Below are positions 16,993-25,784 of a stretch of DNA of 64,000 bases, piece by piece. The stretch is from JAUIET01 sp039111475 (GTDB lineage Bacteria; Pseudomonadota; Gammaproteobacteria; Pseudomonadales; JAUIET01), in the NCBI GenBank assembly GCA_039111475.1, contig JBCCIP010000020.1, positions 1-64,000 of the forward strand, written 5' to 3'. Every line of letters begins with the position of its first letter. The stretch's first letter is position 1. The notes under the pieces were generated by a model. It saw only the letters and a list, made by a program, of their open reading frames with translations, had not been told where the DNA came from and did no database searches. A program made the position numbers and the translations under genes.

Positions 16993-17834
16993 TGGATTCG
17001 AGCGTTTACCCAATCAGCAACCGTAGTATGAATATCCGGTCCTTCCGGCTCGTTAAAAATTTCATGGAAGAGTTCGTCATACACAATAAGCGTTTTGTCG
17101 TTCGACGCCAGGCGATCATGCAACAACCTGGACCCGTCAGCTGCTGCCATAGAATCTGCACCGCCATGCATGATCAACATCGGAACGGTAATCGACTGCC
17201 CACCATCTTGAGCGATCTGCATGGAGCCAAACAGCTCTTTAACCAGTCGCGCCGAAGCTTTGCCATGGTGCACCAGTGGATCATTTACATAATCTTCAAC
17301 TACCGCTGGGTCACGAGATACGCCACTAGCATCCAGTTGCAGAACGCCAGCTTTTGGTGCCAGTAAAGACAACAGCTTTATGGTTAACATTTGCAGCGCA
17401 CCTGGTTGTAAAGGGCTCATAATTGCAGAGCCAGACAAAATGCAGCCTTTGAATTGATCTTGGGCGCGCAATAATGTGAGAACACTGATCAGGCCGCCCA
17501 TACTGTGACCAAGCAAGAACACGGGCAGGTTTTCGCTGAAATCACTGATTTGCTGGCGGTATGCTAAAACAGCATCTACATGATCAGAAAAATGCTCAAC
17601 ATACCCCGGGGTACCTGGCGACTGCCCATGCCCAGGCAAGTCAAACGAGCACACTGCAACGCCCTGCCTCGCCAACGTACTTGCAAGCACGTCGTAGCGT
17701 TGACAATGTTCGCCCATGCCATGCACTAACAGCACAACAGCTCGTTTGTCACCCTGCGGCTCCCAGCGCTGGCAATAAAGGTCTCCATACTTTGCGTTGG
17801 GCAAGGTACTTGGGCTTTCAACTACAACGTTCAA
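16989..17834 (-). CDS. Alpha/beta hydrolase, monoacylglycerol-lipase-like
   Basis: A 281-residue serine hydrolase. The oxyanion-hole region is VLLVHGMGEHCQRY near residues 35-48 and the nucleophile elbow is LGHSMGG near 108-114 (GxSxG). MLIMHGGADSMA near 220 carries the catalytic Asp and LFHEIFNEPE near 254 the His. This is the serine-aminopeptidase-S33/monoacylglycerol-lipase type, acting on lysophospholipids or monoacylglycerols. The start is TTG at 17834, its TTGA overlapping the stop of the PlsB-like gene. Position in an operon with two glycerolipid acyltransferases supports a lipid-turnover role. Confidence 0.9.
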   Translation of the reverse strand: MNVVVESPSTLPNAKYGDLYCQRWEPQGDKRAVVLLVHGMGEHCQRYDVLASTLARQGVAVCSFDLPGHGQSPGTPGYVEHFSDHVDAVLAYRQQISDFSENLPVFLLGHSMGGLISVLTLLRAQDQFKGCILSGSAIMSPLQPGALQMLTIKLLSLLAPKAGVLQLDASGVSRDPAVVEDYVNDPLVHHGKASARLVKELFGSMQIAQDGGQSITVPMLIMHGGADSMAAADGSRLLHDRLASNDKTLIVYDELFHEIFNEPEGPDIHTTVADWVNARIQ

Positions 17835-20164
17835 AGTTGTTCCCCACGGCTTAGCTCAATGGCTTTCAATCGATCAAGTCGCAACACATTTTGCCTAAGC
17901 TCCCGTGCCATCGCTTTTCTACGCTCCTCCAAATTCTCGCTGTTCGGCTCCAGCAACCCTCTGTGTTGCATTAACTGGTGCGCATTCTTAAACAAGAGCT
18001 TGCCTATCGACGCTTCGCTATTAATCCGGCGTTGCAAGTAAGCCTGACGGCCAAATTTAAGTGCTTGCTCAATACACGCTTTTTCTTCCAAAGTTTCTCC
18101 AACAGACAAGCGCGTTAACATATCGGCAACCACTGAATACGCTTCAACATAACTTTGCAATGTGGCGTGTGCGAGCAAGGGGGTCATGGTATTTAACATC
18201 TGCAAAATATGCTCAGACCCTTGACCCAGTTTGACATTCCAATCCGGGTCACATAGATTCAGCTCATTGACAATTTCCTGCCGGAATTCTTCGCTGGGCG
18301 CATAGAAAAATTCAAACTTGAATAAGTCACGCAGGTTGTCAATTTCATGCCAAAAAATGTCGGTGGCGTCATTTTCACCTGCATCGCTGGCCCTCAGCAA
18401 TGCCAGCTCGATCAAGGCTTTGTTGACGAAGAAATGAATAACTGTGTTGCGATAGTAACTGGCAACAGCATGCTGGTCTGGTGCTATGCCATACACAATA
18501 TCGGGGCCTTGGTCATAGCGGGTAACAATGCCTTCATCAATCATTATGCCCAGCAGGCCGTCCATGTGGTCGGCGTAGTCAAGGTCAAAATCTTCTGAAA
18601 TTCTCAACCCGCGAAGTGACGCATAATGCAGCAACTCCTGCAGATCCTGGATAACTTGCCGCTCTGTTTGGGCGCGTGGCGCTTTCGCCAGCAAGCTGGT
18701 AGTGACTAAGGAAGGAAATGTTAATGGCGTCACGTTATTTGCTTGCACTGCTACTTGGAACGCAATCTTTGAGAGCGCAAGTCTGTCATCAGGGTCCGGT
18801 GCTCGTTCAAGCACAACAGGCTCGCCTATATCCATATAGACCTTGCCCATTGGCTTTGCCAAGCTGCGAATATAACCAATGAACCACGACAGCGACTCGG
18901 CTGTTTTCTGCCGACCCATTTGCTCGGTCGCATACTCTTCTACATCTCGAATCAAGTCGTAAGATATTGACACTGGAATGATGTGGATGTTGCGCGCATC
19001 ACTGGCATGACAGGCTTCCAATACATACTTCAGCAAGCCATAGCGCGGCGGCATCAACTTGCCAAGCCGCGAGCGGGTTCCCTCGAATGACCAATTCATA
19101 GGGAAACGCTTGTCCATCAAGAGACCGATGTAGTGACGAAGCGTTAGTTTGTATAATTCATTATCCTGGAAGCTGCGGCGAATGAAAATAGCGCCGGAAC
19201 GGCGCAACAACGCACCCAAACCCGCGAAGCTCAGATTCGCACCGCCAAACATATGCGGAGTGGGGAAGTCATTGTCATACATGACTTTTGGAACCACCGC
19301 ACCGTCCAGATAGGTTTTATGCGTCCATAACAACAAAGCTGGATGATCACGTACCATGCTGCGCATTTTTTCAATCGACTCGGCGTCGTAAACAACCTTG
19401 TCTTCGTAGCCAAGCCCTAACAAAAAATTGTTGAATTTAGCGTAGATATCCAGCCAAAACGTGCGCGGCTGGGTGATCATTTCTTTCATGTAACCATCGG
19501 CTTCCGCCAGCAAGTCTTGCCTGCTTTTCCCGCTTTGTTGGGCAAGAGCTTCAACATCGCTCAGAAACGCCGGACTGTTGCGCAGCACTTCCGCTACATG
19601 CCTGGGTACTTTATACCGGCCGCCGCGTAACTTTCGCTCTCTTATATCAAGTGTTAGAGCCGCTTGCCTGGCGATAAAACCTGCCAACGCCAGCTCGTGC
19701 TCTGAGTCAGGCTGCACATTCTGCTCTAAAAATCGCTGCTGAAGATCACCCAGAGTAGCGGGCAAACCAGCCAACAAATACACTCTTTCGGGCTCCTCTA
19801 CCGACAACTTGCGCGCTTTAACGGGTTTAGGTCTTGTAGGGTCCCCCAACAGCAAATCTCGAACTCGCGGTCGTGAGGTTAGTTCTTGTGAGGCGCGCCG
19901 CCAGGCGATACGCAGTGGCACTAGCAAGGTGTTTTCGGCAAGATTCAGAGCAGCGAGCAAGGGCTGGGCATCAATACCGCGTGTGTCATCGCTCAAATTT
20001 ATAGGAACAATTCGGGGTGGTGGTTGGTTTTCTGGGCGGTGGTGATTGATCCAGTCGGTCAGTATCTCCTGCTCAACACTATTGATGACATCCAGAATAA
20101 AGACGCATTCACTGTCATTGGCATCGAGCCACGGACTGCTTCGATTAAGAATACTGGTGTGCAT
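17831..20164 (-). CDS. plsB: Glycerol-3-phosphate acyltransferase, PlsB-like
   Basis: A 777-residue membrane-associated enzyme, close to the ~800 residues of E. coli PlsB. The catalytic HX4D motif is HKTYLD (His282, Asp287). The following conserved blocks are GANLSFAGLGALLRR with AIFIRRSF (about 303-330), NWSFEGTRSR (about 360-370) and IIPVSISYD (about 398-406). It transfers an acyl chain from acyl-CoA or acyl-ACP to the sn-1 position of glycerol-3-phosphate, the first step of phospholipid synthesis. The gene lies 20 bases after the HAD-PlsC gene and overlaps the hydrolase gene downstream, so the sn-1 and sn-2 acylation steps are encoded side by side. Some genomes carry more than one PlsB paralog, so this need not be the sole one. 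Confidence 0.88.
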   Translation of the reverse strand: MHTSILNRSSPWLDANDSECVFILDVINSVEQEILTDWINHHRPENQPPPRIVPINLSDDTRGIDAQPLLAALNLAENTLLVPLRIAWRRASQELTSRPRVRDLLLGDPTRPKPVKARKLSVEEPERVYLLAGLPATLGDLQQRFLEQNVQPDSEHELALAGFIARQAALTLDIRERKLRGGRYKVPRHVAEVLRNSPAFLSDVEALAQQSGKSRQDLLAEADGYMKEMITQPRTFWLDIYAKFNNFLLGLGYEDKVVYDAESIEKMRSMVRDHPALLLWTHKTYLDGAVVPKVMYDNDFPTPHMFGGANLSFAGLGALLRRSGAIFIRRSFQDNELYKLTLRHYIGLLMDKRFPMNWSFEGTRSRLGKLMPPRYGLLKYVLEACHASDARNIHIIPVSISYDLIRDVEEYATEQMGRQKTAESLSWFIGYIRSLAKPMGKVYMDIGEPVVLERAPDPDDRLALSKIAFQVAVQANNVTPLTFPSLVTTSLLAKAPRAQTERQVIQDLQELLHYASLRGLRISEDFDLDYADHMDGLLGIMIDEGIVTRYDQGPDIVYGIAPDQHAVASYYRNTVIHFFVNKALIELALLRASDAGENDATDIFWHEIDNLRDLFKFEFFYAPSEEFRQEIVNELNLCDPDWNVKLGQGSEHILQMLNTMTPLLAHATLQSYVEAYSVVADMLTRLSVGETLEEKACIEQALKFGRQAYLQRRINSEASIGKLLFKNAHQLMQHRGLLEPNSENLEERRKAMARELRQNVLRLDRLKAIELSRGEQL

Positions 20165-20184
20165 AGGCGATTCTCGAAAAAAGG

Positions 20185-21801
20185 TCAGGCCCCGGTTTTC
20201 GGTTTAGGCCTGACAATGCGTCTCTTGGTACGTGTGTTACTGGTTTTTTTGGCACTGGCTTTTTTAGTGGTGGTTTTCTTACTAGCGCTTTTCTTAGCAG
20301 TCGCTTTCTTTTGGGTCGCTTTCTTTTTGGTGCTGACTTGCTTAGTGCTGGTTTTCTTCGCAGCACCAGACACCTCTGGCTGCCCCATCGCCTGCAGAAA
20401 CATGTTGCGAACATCGCGCACGTGATCGTTCAATGTCGCTTTACTCCAACCACTTGTATCTACCGGCGGCAGCACTTCGACGTCAACAGTTGCCGGCCTG
20501 AAAACGAAATCCCCCTTTGGCGCAACGTCACCTGCATTGCGAATTACAATCGGCACAATTGGCACACCTGCTTGCATCGCAAGATGAAAAGCGCCCTTTT
20601 TGAACGGGTTCAATTTAGGCGAAATCGTGCGCGTACCTTCTGGCGCTAACACCACACTTTTCCCTTCGTTCACCATCACATCAACCAACGGTTGCATAGC
20701 GTCAATGGCACTGCTGGAGTTTTCTCTATCAATGAGCACGACACCACCAGCCTCCATCACCTGGCCTATGACGGGAATTTTGCGAATTTCCTTTTTCCCG
20801 ACACCGGCAATATCACGCCGGATAAGCTTGGCGATGATGACAACGTCGGCCTTGCTCTGGTGATTAAAAATAAAGACCGCTGGTCTGCTTGACCATAAGT
20901 GTTCTTCGCCGGTAACGTTTAGCTCCAAGCCAATCAGGGCGCTGGCGGTATCGGCGAATAGGGAGAAAGAGAAATTTCTTGCATCGCGCATCGAACCGGT
21001 GAGCGCGTACAACGGTAAGCCCGCTACAAAGGAAGTCACAATGCTGCTTGTTGCAGCAATAGAACGCGCGAATTGCATCATTGTTGGTCGACCTCGGCTG
21101 CCATAGTGCACCACAGGCCAACGCTTCTTGCGCGCATGTCGTTCCAGTTTATTGCTGGGATTCAATGCTCGCGGGTTGCCAATGCGCTCCAACAGCTCCA
21201 AATCATCAGTGCTGTCCGAATAGAAAAAGCTCTGGTCAAGGTCAGCATCCACCAGCCCCGCCAGGCGCTCAGCGGCATGCACTTTGCCTTCGCCAAAACA
21301 AGTGGGCCGAACTACCTGCCCAGTGAATTCACCATTTTCTACTTCAAGATACGTACACAGTACATGCTCAATGCCCAGGTCATGGGCTGCCGCCTCAACC
21401 TGATAAGGGGTGGCAGAAGAAATAACTGCCACCGTATGGCCTTTCTTCATATGCGCGTCGACTAACGCTCTGGATTCCGGGTAAATCAACCGGGCAATTT
21501 GCGACACATAGAGCTGATCGCCCATCTCACGATACGACTCCTCCGACACACCGCGCATGAACTGCGCTGTTACCATCATCATTGCCGAAAAGCCAAGCCT
21601 GCCCAGCCCAAAGCCCGACATTGCATTCATTAACTCTATAAATTGCGACGGTGTTATGTCGCCTCTTCGAATTTGCTCTCGGATGAAGACCGTTGCTGAG
21701 TATCCAGCAATCAGTGTGCCATCAAAATCGAAAATTGCGGCAATCTGCGGTCCATCTTCTGACTGCTCTATGGACTTCAATAATTGCTTTTGATTTGCCA
21801 T
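20185..21801 (-). CDS. HAD-IB phosphatase / 1-acylglycerol-3-phosphate acyltransferase fusion with Lys-rich tail
   Basis: A 538-residue two-domain protein. Residues ~20-225 form a HAD-IB phosphatase (DFDGTLIAGYS, then SSATPY, then SDSTDDLELL). Residues ~270-460 are a PlsC-type acyltransferase with NHQSKAD (HX4D), GGVVLIDRE and APEGTRTI. Such HAD-PlsC fusions are known from mycobacteria and some proteobacteria and would acylate lysophosphatidate at sn-2 and possibly dephosphorylate the product. From about residue 477 the protein ends in a low-complexity tail of Lys, Thr, Ser and Ala (repeats of the KKATAKK type), like an H1-type histone tail, finishing in an Arg/Pro-rich stretch. First gene of the lipid operon; its divergent neighbour starts 104 bases away. 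Confidence 0.9.
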   Translation of the reverse strand: MANQKQLLKSIEQSEDGPQIAAIFDFDGTLIAGYSATVFIREQIRRGDITPSQFIELMNAMSGFGLGRLGFSAMMMVTAQFMRGVSEESYREMGDQLYVSQIARLIYPESRALVDAHMKKGHTVAVISSATPYQVEAAAHDLGIEHVLCTYLEVENGEFTGQVVRPTCFGEGKVHAAERLAGLVDADLDQSFFYSDSTDDLELLERIGNPRALNPSNKLERHARKKRWPVVHYGSRGRPTMMQFARSIAATSSIVTSFVAGLPLYALTGSMRDARNFSFSLFADTASALIGLELNVTGEEHLWSSRPAVFIFNHQSKADVVIIAKLIRRDIAGVGKKEIRKIPVIGQVMEAGGVVLIDRENSSSAIDAMQPLVDVMVNEGKSVVLAPEGTRTISPKLNPFKKGAFHLAMQAGVPIVPIVIRNAGDVAPKGDFVFRPATVDVEVLPPVDTSGWSKATLNDHVRDVRNMFLQAMGQPEVSGAAKKTSTKQVSTKKKATQKKATAKKSASKKTTTKKASAKKTSNTRTKRRIVRPKPKTGA

Positions 21802-21905
21802 ATTGGATCGTTCCTCCTGCCGAGTATCCGCAATTCGTGGTTGACTTGGTATTAGCCCAGCCCCAAGAATACAACATCTTTTGGCTAGATAGAGGAAATA
21901 AGAAT

Positions 21906-22901
21906 ATGGCCACTACAGAAATGTCTCTGGAGCAGATTGAGCAGCTCGCCACAAACGTGTTTGAGTCCAATGGTTGCGATGAACACAATACGCGAGCTCT
22001 GGTAAAAACGGTGGTCACCGCCGAGCGCGACGGCTCGCATTCGCACGGTTTGTTCCGCGTACCGGGCTATATAGCATCGCTACGCAGCGGCAAGGTAAAA
22101 GGCGATGCGTCCCCCATGGTCAGCAATAAAACCGCAGCCGTGATCAATGTGCACGGCGACAGTGGATTTTCACCCTTGGCGATTGAGCGCGGAATACCGG
22201 CGTTAGCCGAGGCTGCCAGCAGCGTGGGCGTTGGCGTAATGGGCATAACCCATGCCCACCATTTTGCAGCACTATGGCCTGAAACCGAAGCGCTCGCAGA
22301 GCGGAATCTGATCGGACTCGCTTGCGTATGCTATAAACCAGTGGTCGCACCCGCCGGAGGTAATGAGCGATTGCTTGGCACCAACCCCATTTCATTTGCC
22401 TGGCCACGCCCAGGGGCAAACCCATTTGTGTATGACATGGCCACAGCGGCAATGGCATTGGGTGAAGTGCAGATCGCCGCGAGGGATGGTAAGCAAGTGG
22501 CACCAGGCGTCGGGCTTGATGCAAGCGGTCAGGAAACAACAGATCCAGCCGAAATCGTAAAAGGCATGTTGCTGCCGTTTGGTGGTTATAAAGGCTCGGC
22601 GATCGCCATAATGGTAGAATTACTGGCTTCGGCCGCGATCAATGAGCAATTCAGTTTCGAGGCAGGTGAAACCGATGTTGCCGATGGCGGTCCGCCCCAA
22701 GGTGGGGAGTTCATTTTGGCTATTTCGCCAGACTTGCTCGCCGGTGACGGTTGGGCAGAGCACGCAGAAGCATTCTTCAAGCGTCTTGATGCTATTGACG
22801 GCGTAAGAATGCCCGGGGAGCGCCGGCACAAAAACAGATTATCTTCAGCGCCACGCGCAATCAACTCTGAGTTGCTTGCGCGCATTAAGGCGCTTGTTTA
22901 G
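21906..22901 (+). CDS. Ldh-family oxidoreductase (malate/L-lactate/ureidoglycolate dehydrogenase type)
   Basis: A 331-residue NAD(P)-dependent oxidoreductase of the Ldh2/AllD fold. The start is the ATG at 21906, preceded by AGAGGAAATA; the open frame extends further upstream but shows no family homology there. The catalytic motif ERDGSHSHGLFRVPGY lies near residues 40-55, then GITHAHHFAALW near 115 and TNPISFAWP near 160. The FGGYKGSAIAIMVELL segment near 220 closes the cofactor site. Substrates of the family are 2-hydroxy acids such as malate, lactate, sulfolactate or ureidoglycolate, and cannot be told apart here. It converges with the aldehyde dehydrogenase gene at a 29-base gap. Confidence 0.9.
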   Translation: MATTEMSLEQIEQLATNVFESNGCDEHNTRALVKTVVTAERDGSHSHGLFRVPGYIASLRSGKVKGDASPMVSNKTAAVINVHGDSGFSPLAIERGIPALAEAASSVGVGVMGITHAHHFAALWPETEALAERNLIGLACVCYKPVVAPAGGNERLLGTNPISFAWPRPGANPFVYDMATAAMALGEVQIAARDGKQVAPGVGLDASGQETTDPAEIVKGMLLPFGGYKGSAIAIMVELLASAAINEQFSFEAGETDVADGGPPQGGEFILAISPDLLAGDGWAEHAEAFFKRLDAIDGVRMPGERRHKNRLSSAPRAINSELLARIKALV

Positions 22902-22930
22902 TCATTTATCTCCATAAATAGGCGCCAGCG

Positions 22931-24367
22931 TTAGTCAGAGATTCCACTGACGGCTTTCACTTCCAGGAAATCTTCCAGGCCAAGCGCGCCGCCTTCGCGG
23001 CCATTACCGGATTGCTTATAGCCGCCGAAAGGCGCACCGGCGCCCAAAGCCTGGCCATTGACTTCCACCATGCCGGAGCGCAATCGGCGGGCAACGCGGG
23101 CAGCGCGCTCGCCGTCCTGCGTTTGCACATAATTGGTTAGGCCATAGGCCGTGTCATTGGCTATGGCAATAGCTTCTTCTTCGCTATCAAACGGGATGAT
23201 CGATAAAACCGGCCCAAAAATTTCTTCACGCGCAATAGTCATTTCATTGTGTACATTCGCAAATACGGTGGGCTTGACGTAATAGCCCTGCTCAAGGCCT
23301 TCTGGGCGACCCGGTCCCCCACTGACCAATTCAGCACCTTCCGACATACCTTTATCAATGAGACCCTGAATTTTATTGAAATGAACCTCTGACACCACCG
23401 GTCCTATATGACGACCTTCATCTGCAGCGTTCGCCACACTCGTTTTTTCTGCTGCGACACGGGCCTCATCCACTGCACGCTCATAGATAGATCGCTCTAC
23501 CAGCATTCGGGTTGGTGCATTGCAAGATTGACCGGAATTGTTAAAACAATGCCTGACACCGCGCGCGACTGCTTTTTCGTCCGCATCAGCAAATACTATA
23601 TTGGCGCCTTTGCCACCGAGTTCCAGCGCAACACGCTTGACTGTATCCGCAGCATTTTTGCTGATAGCCGTACCAGCCCGGGTTGAACCTGTGAAGGAAA
23701 TCATATCGATATCAGCGTGCGCAGACATCTGCGATCCGACTCCCGCACCATCACCATTTACAAGGTTGAACACACCCGCTGGGAAACCCGCCTCATCAAC
23801 CATTTCCGCAAACAACAGTGACGATAATGGTGCTATCTCAGATGGCTTCAGAACCATGGTATTGCCGACGCCAATGGCTGGAATGACTTTAAGAGTGACT
23901 TGATTCATCGGCCAATTCCACGGCGTGATCAAGCCACAAACTCCAATCGGCTCGTACACAAGTTTAGTGTCTGGCGCATGGGCACCTAATGGGCGTTCAA
24001 ATTCGAATGCCTTAAGCGCTCGAATAAAGTTCTTGATGTGTCCAGCACCCGAACCTGCCTGGGCCGACTTGGCCATATCGATGGGAGCTCCCATTTCAAG
24101 AGAAATAGCCGCCCCCATATCATCCATTCTGGACATGTATATTTCTGCCAGTCGCTGAAGTAAGCCCAATCTGTCATCCAGTGGCGTTTGGCTCCAGCCA
24201 TCAAACGCCGCGCGTGCCGACGCTACTGCGGCATCTGTATCGGACGACCCACCAAGCGAGATAACGGCGCATACGTCCTCAGTAGACGGGTTGATAACGT
24301 TCAGATCATTGTCCACACTGGGAGACACCCACTGCCCGTTAATATAGAACTCTCGCTTTTCCAACAT
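22931..24367 (-). CDS. NAD(P)-dependent aldehyde dehydrogenase
   Basis: A 478-residue ALDH. The ATG at 24367 is preferred over a GTG four codons upstream because GGTGGA stands about nine bases before it. Key features are TPWNWPMNQVTLKVIPA near residue 150, SFTGSTRAG near 225, the general-base Glu in ALELGGKGANIVF near 250, and the nucleophile in NNSGQSCNAPTRML near 285. The C-terminal FGGYKQSGNGREGG motif is also present. It oxidises an aldehyde to the acid with NAD(P)+. Length is standard. Divergent from the ExbB-like gene; the ~225-base gap must hold both promoters. The aldehyde is unknown. Confidence 0.94.
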   Translation of the reverse strand: MLEKREFYINGQWVSPSVDNDLNVINPSTEDVCAVISLGGSSDTDAAVASARAAFDGWSQTPLDDRLGLLQRLAEIYMSRMDDMGAAISLEMGAPIDMAKSAQAGSGAGHIKNFIRALKAFEFERPLGAHAPDTKLVYEPIGVCGLITPWNWPMNQVTLKVIPAIGVGNTMVLKPSEIAPLSSLLFAEMVDEAGFPAGVFNLVNGDGAGVGSQMSAHADIDMISFTGSTRAGTAISKNAADTVKRVALELGGKGANIVFADADEKAVARGVRHCFNNSGQSCNAPTRMLVERSIYERAVDEARVAAEKTSVANAADEGRHIGPVVSEVHFNKIQGLIDKGMSEGAELVSGGPGRPEGLEQGYYVKPTVFANVHNEMTIAREEIFGPVLSIIPFDSEEEAIAIANDTAYGLTNYVQTQDGERAARVARRLRSGMVEVNGQALGAGAPFGGYKQSGNGREGGALGLEDFLEVKAVSGISD

Positions 24368-24591
24368 AATCACTTCCACCCAATAATTGATTGCTCAGTA
24401 TACAAGGGCGCAACCATAACAGCGCTGTCGCTCAGTGCGCAATATCCAGTGTCCCCAGCGGCTTACTTGCTCCGGGACATTGCGAAAAGGACAAGCGGCT
24501 CTGCTTGTTGCTGGAAGTTTGAACAGCGTCCGGATTCTGATCACTTATTAAACTAGGCTTTGCGTACGGACAACAAAGATCTGCAAGACCA

Positions 24592-25602
24592 ATGACTGAA
24601 TTCGCGCCTGACAGCCGAGCGCTCGCGCCTCTACCTGATTACACTGGAACAGCTGTTTTCCTGGCCGCAAGCGCGGCTATTGGCGCCCTCGCATACCTTC
24701 TTATTGGCAACTGGATTGCCAGCAATCTGACGCTGAATTTGATGCTGATAACCATAAGTTGCGGCGTAGTGGCTTATTGCGTGCGAACCACCTTGAATTT
24801 GTATCGAGCGAGTGACTTGATGGATACTCTGGATGGAACCGTTGAGTTAGGCCAGCCAAGCCGAACCGAACTGCTGCAACTCAGCGTTCAAGCACAAAAA
24901 GTCAGGAACATACTGGATGTGAAATCACTGCGCGCTATTATTCAAAGCATTCAATCTAGTGGTGACTTTGTTCTTAGCACAGATGTCGTCATCAAAATGC
25001 GAGCGAACGCGGAAAAAGCCAGCGTCAGTGCCGAACGCTGGACAGATGCTGGCATGCTGATTGTGCCGTTGCTGGCACTGTCTATGGGCGCCTGGTCTTT
25101 CATTACTGACAGCGCAACGGGCAGCGAAAAAAACGCCGCAATCATGAGCCCACTCATGGTGGGGTTTTTATCGGCTAGCTTGCTAGTGCTGCTCAATAAG
25201 CAAAGCCAGCACGCTAGCACACTGTTTGCCAATCACTTACAACACTGGCTAACACTGCGTTCTGCGCAGAGCGGTAAGCAAACACAGGAACTGTTGACAC
25301 TGCGCTCCGCTATAAAGCAACTCGAATGCAAATTGACTGAAAACGAACGCTTAATGCAACAGCAGGCCAAGGCGATTGGTTCACTGACTCAGCGTCACAA
25401 GGAATCACAGGAAATAGCCTCCCCCTTGGCGATGCAGAACCAGGAAATAATCCAACAAGCAACGGACACTCATCGGGTTATTACAACCACTCGGAAAGAT
25501 GACAGGCAATCATTCTCCCAGAATGCCAGCAATGATGAGAACACCCCACTCGAAATTGTTGGAGGACCAAATAATGGCCAGGACAGAAGCGCCGCAGCCT
25601 AA
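24592..25602 (+). CDS. Divergent MotA/ExbB-like coiled-coil membrane protein
   Basis: A 336-residue protein with two N-terminal membrane segments (about 20-38 and 45-62), a cytoplasmic helical stretch, two more membrane segments (about 150-167 and 183-199), then a long coiled coil (about 210-275) and a Gln/Asn/Thr-rich tail. The text between the membrane pairs (LMDTLDGTVELGQPS then ILDVKSLRAII) lines up well with the corresponding part of the MotA-like protein at 34843-36645 (FMNQLDETARTGECS then VLDTKNMAGLL). It therefore looks like a paralog that has lost the GLLGTFWG channel signature. Function unknown; possibly a scaffold. It is divergent from the aldehyde dehydrogenase gene. Confidence 0.6.
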   Translation: MTEFAPDSRALAPLPDYTGTAVFLAASAAIGALAYLLIGNWIASNLTLNLMLITISCGVVAYCVRTTLNLYRASDLMDTLDGTVELGQPSRTELLQLSVQAQKVRNILDVKSLRAIIQSIQSSGDFVLSTDVVIKMRANAEKASVSAERWTDAGMLIVPLLALSMGAWSFITDSATGSEKNAAIMSPLMVGFLSASLLVLLNKQSQHASTLFANHLQHWLTLRSAQSGKQTQELLTLRSAIKQLECKLTENERLMQQQAKAIGSLTQRHKESQEIASPLAMQNQEIIQQATDTHRVITTTRKDDRQSFSQNASNDENTPLEIVGGPNNGQDRSAAA

Positions 25603-25784
25603 TTACGACGGCGACAACGCAATCATTTGTGCTGGCGCTTAACTGTCAGTTAAATTAGCTCAAATTTGTAGCATTTTTGTGATCTGGTTTTGGCCTGATT
25701 GCGACGCGTTTGCTAATTTTTAAAGAACGATTCAACGTTATGCTCAAAAGATTGAGCAATTATCGTCAGGGAGAGGACAATAAC

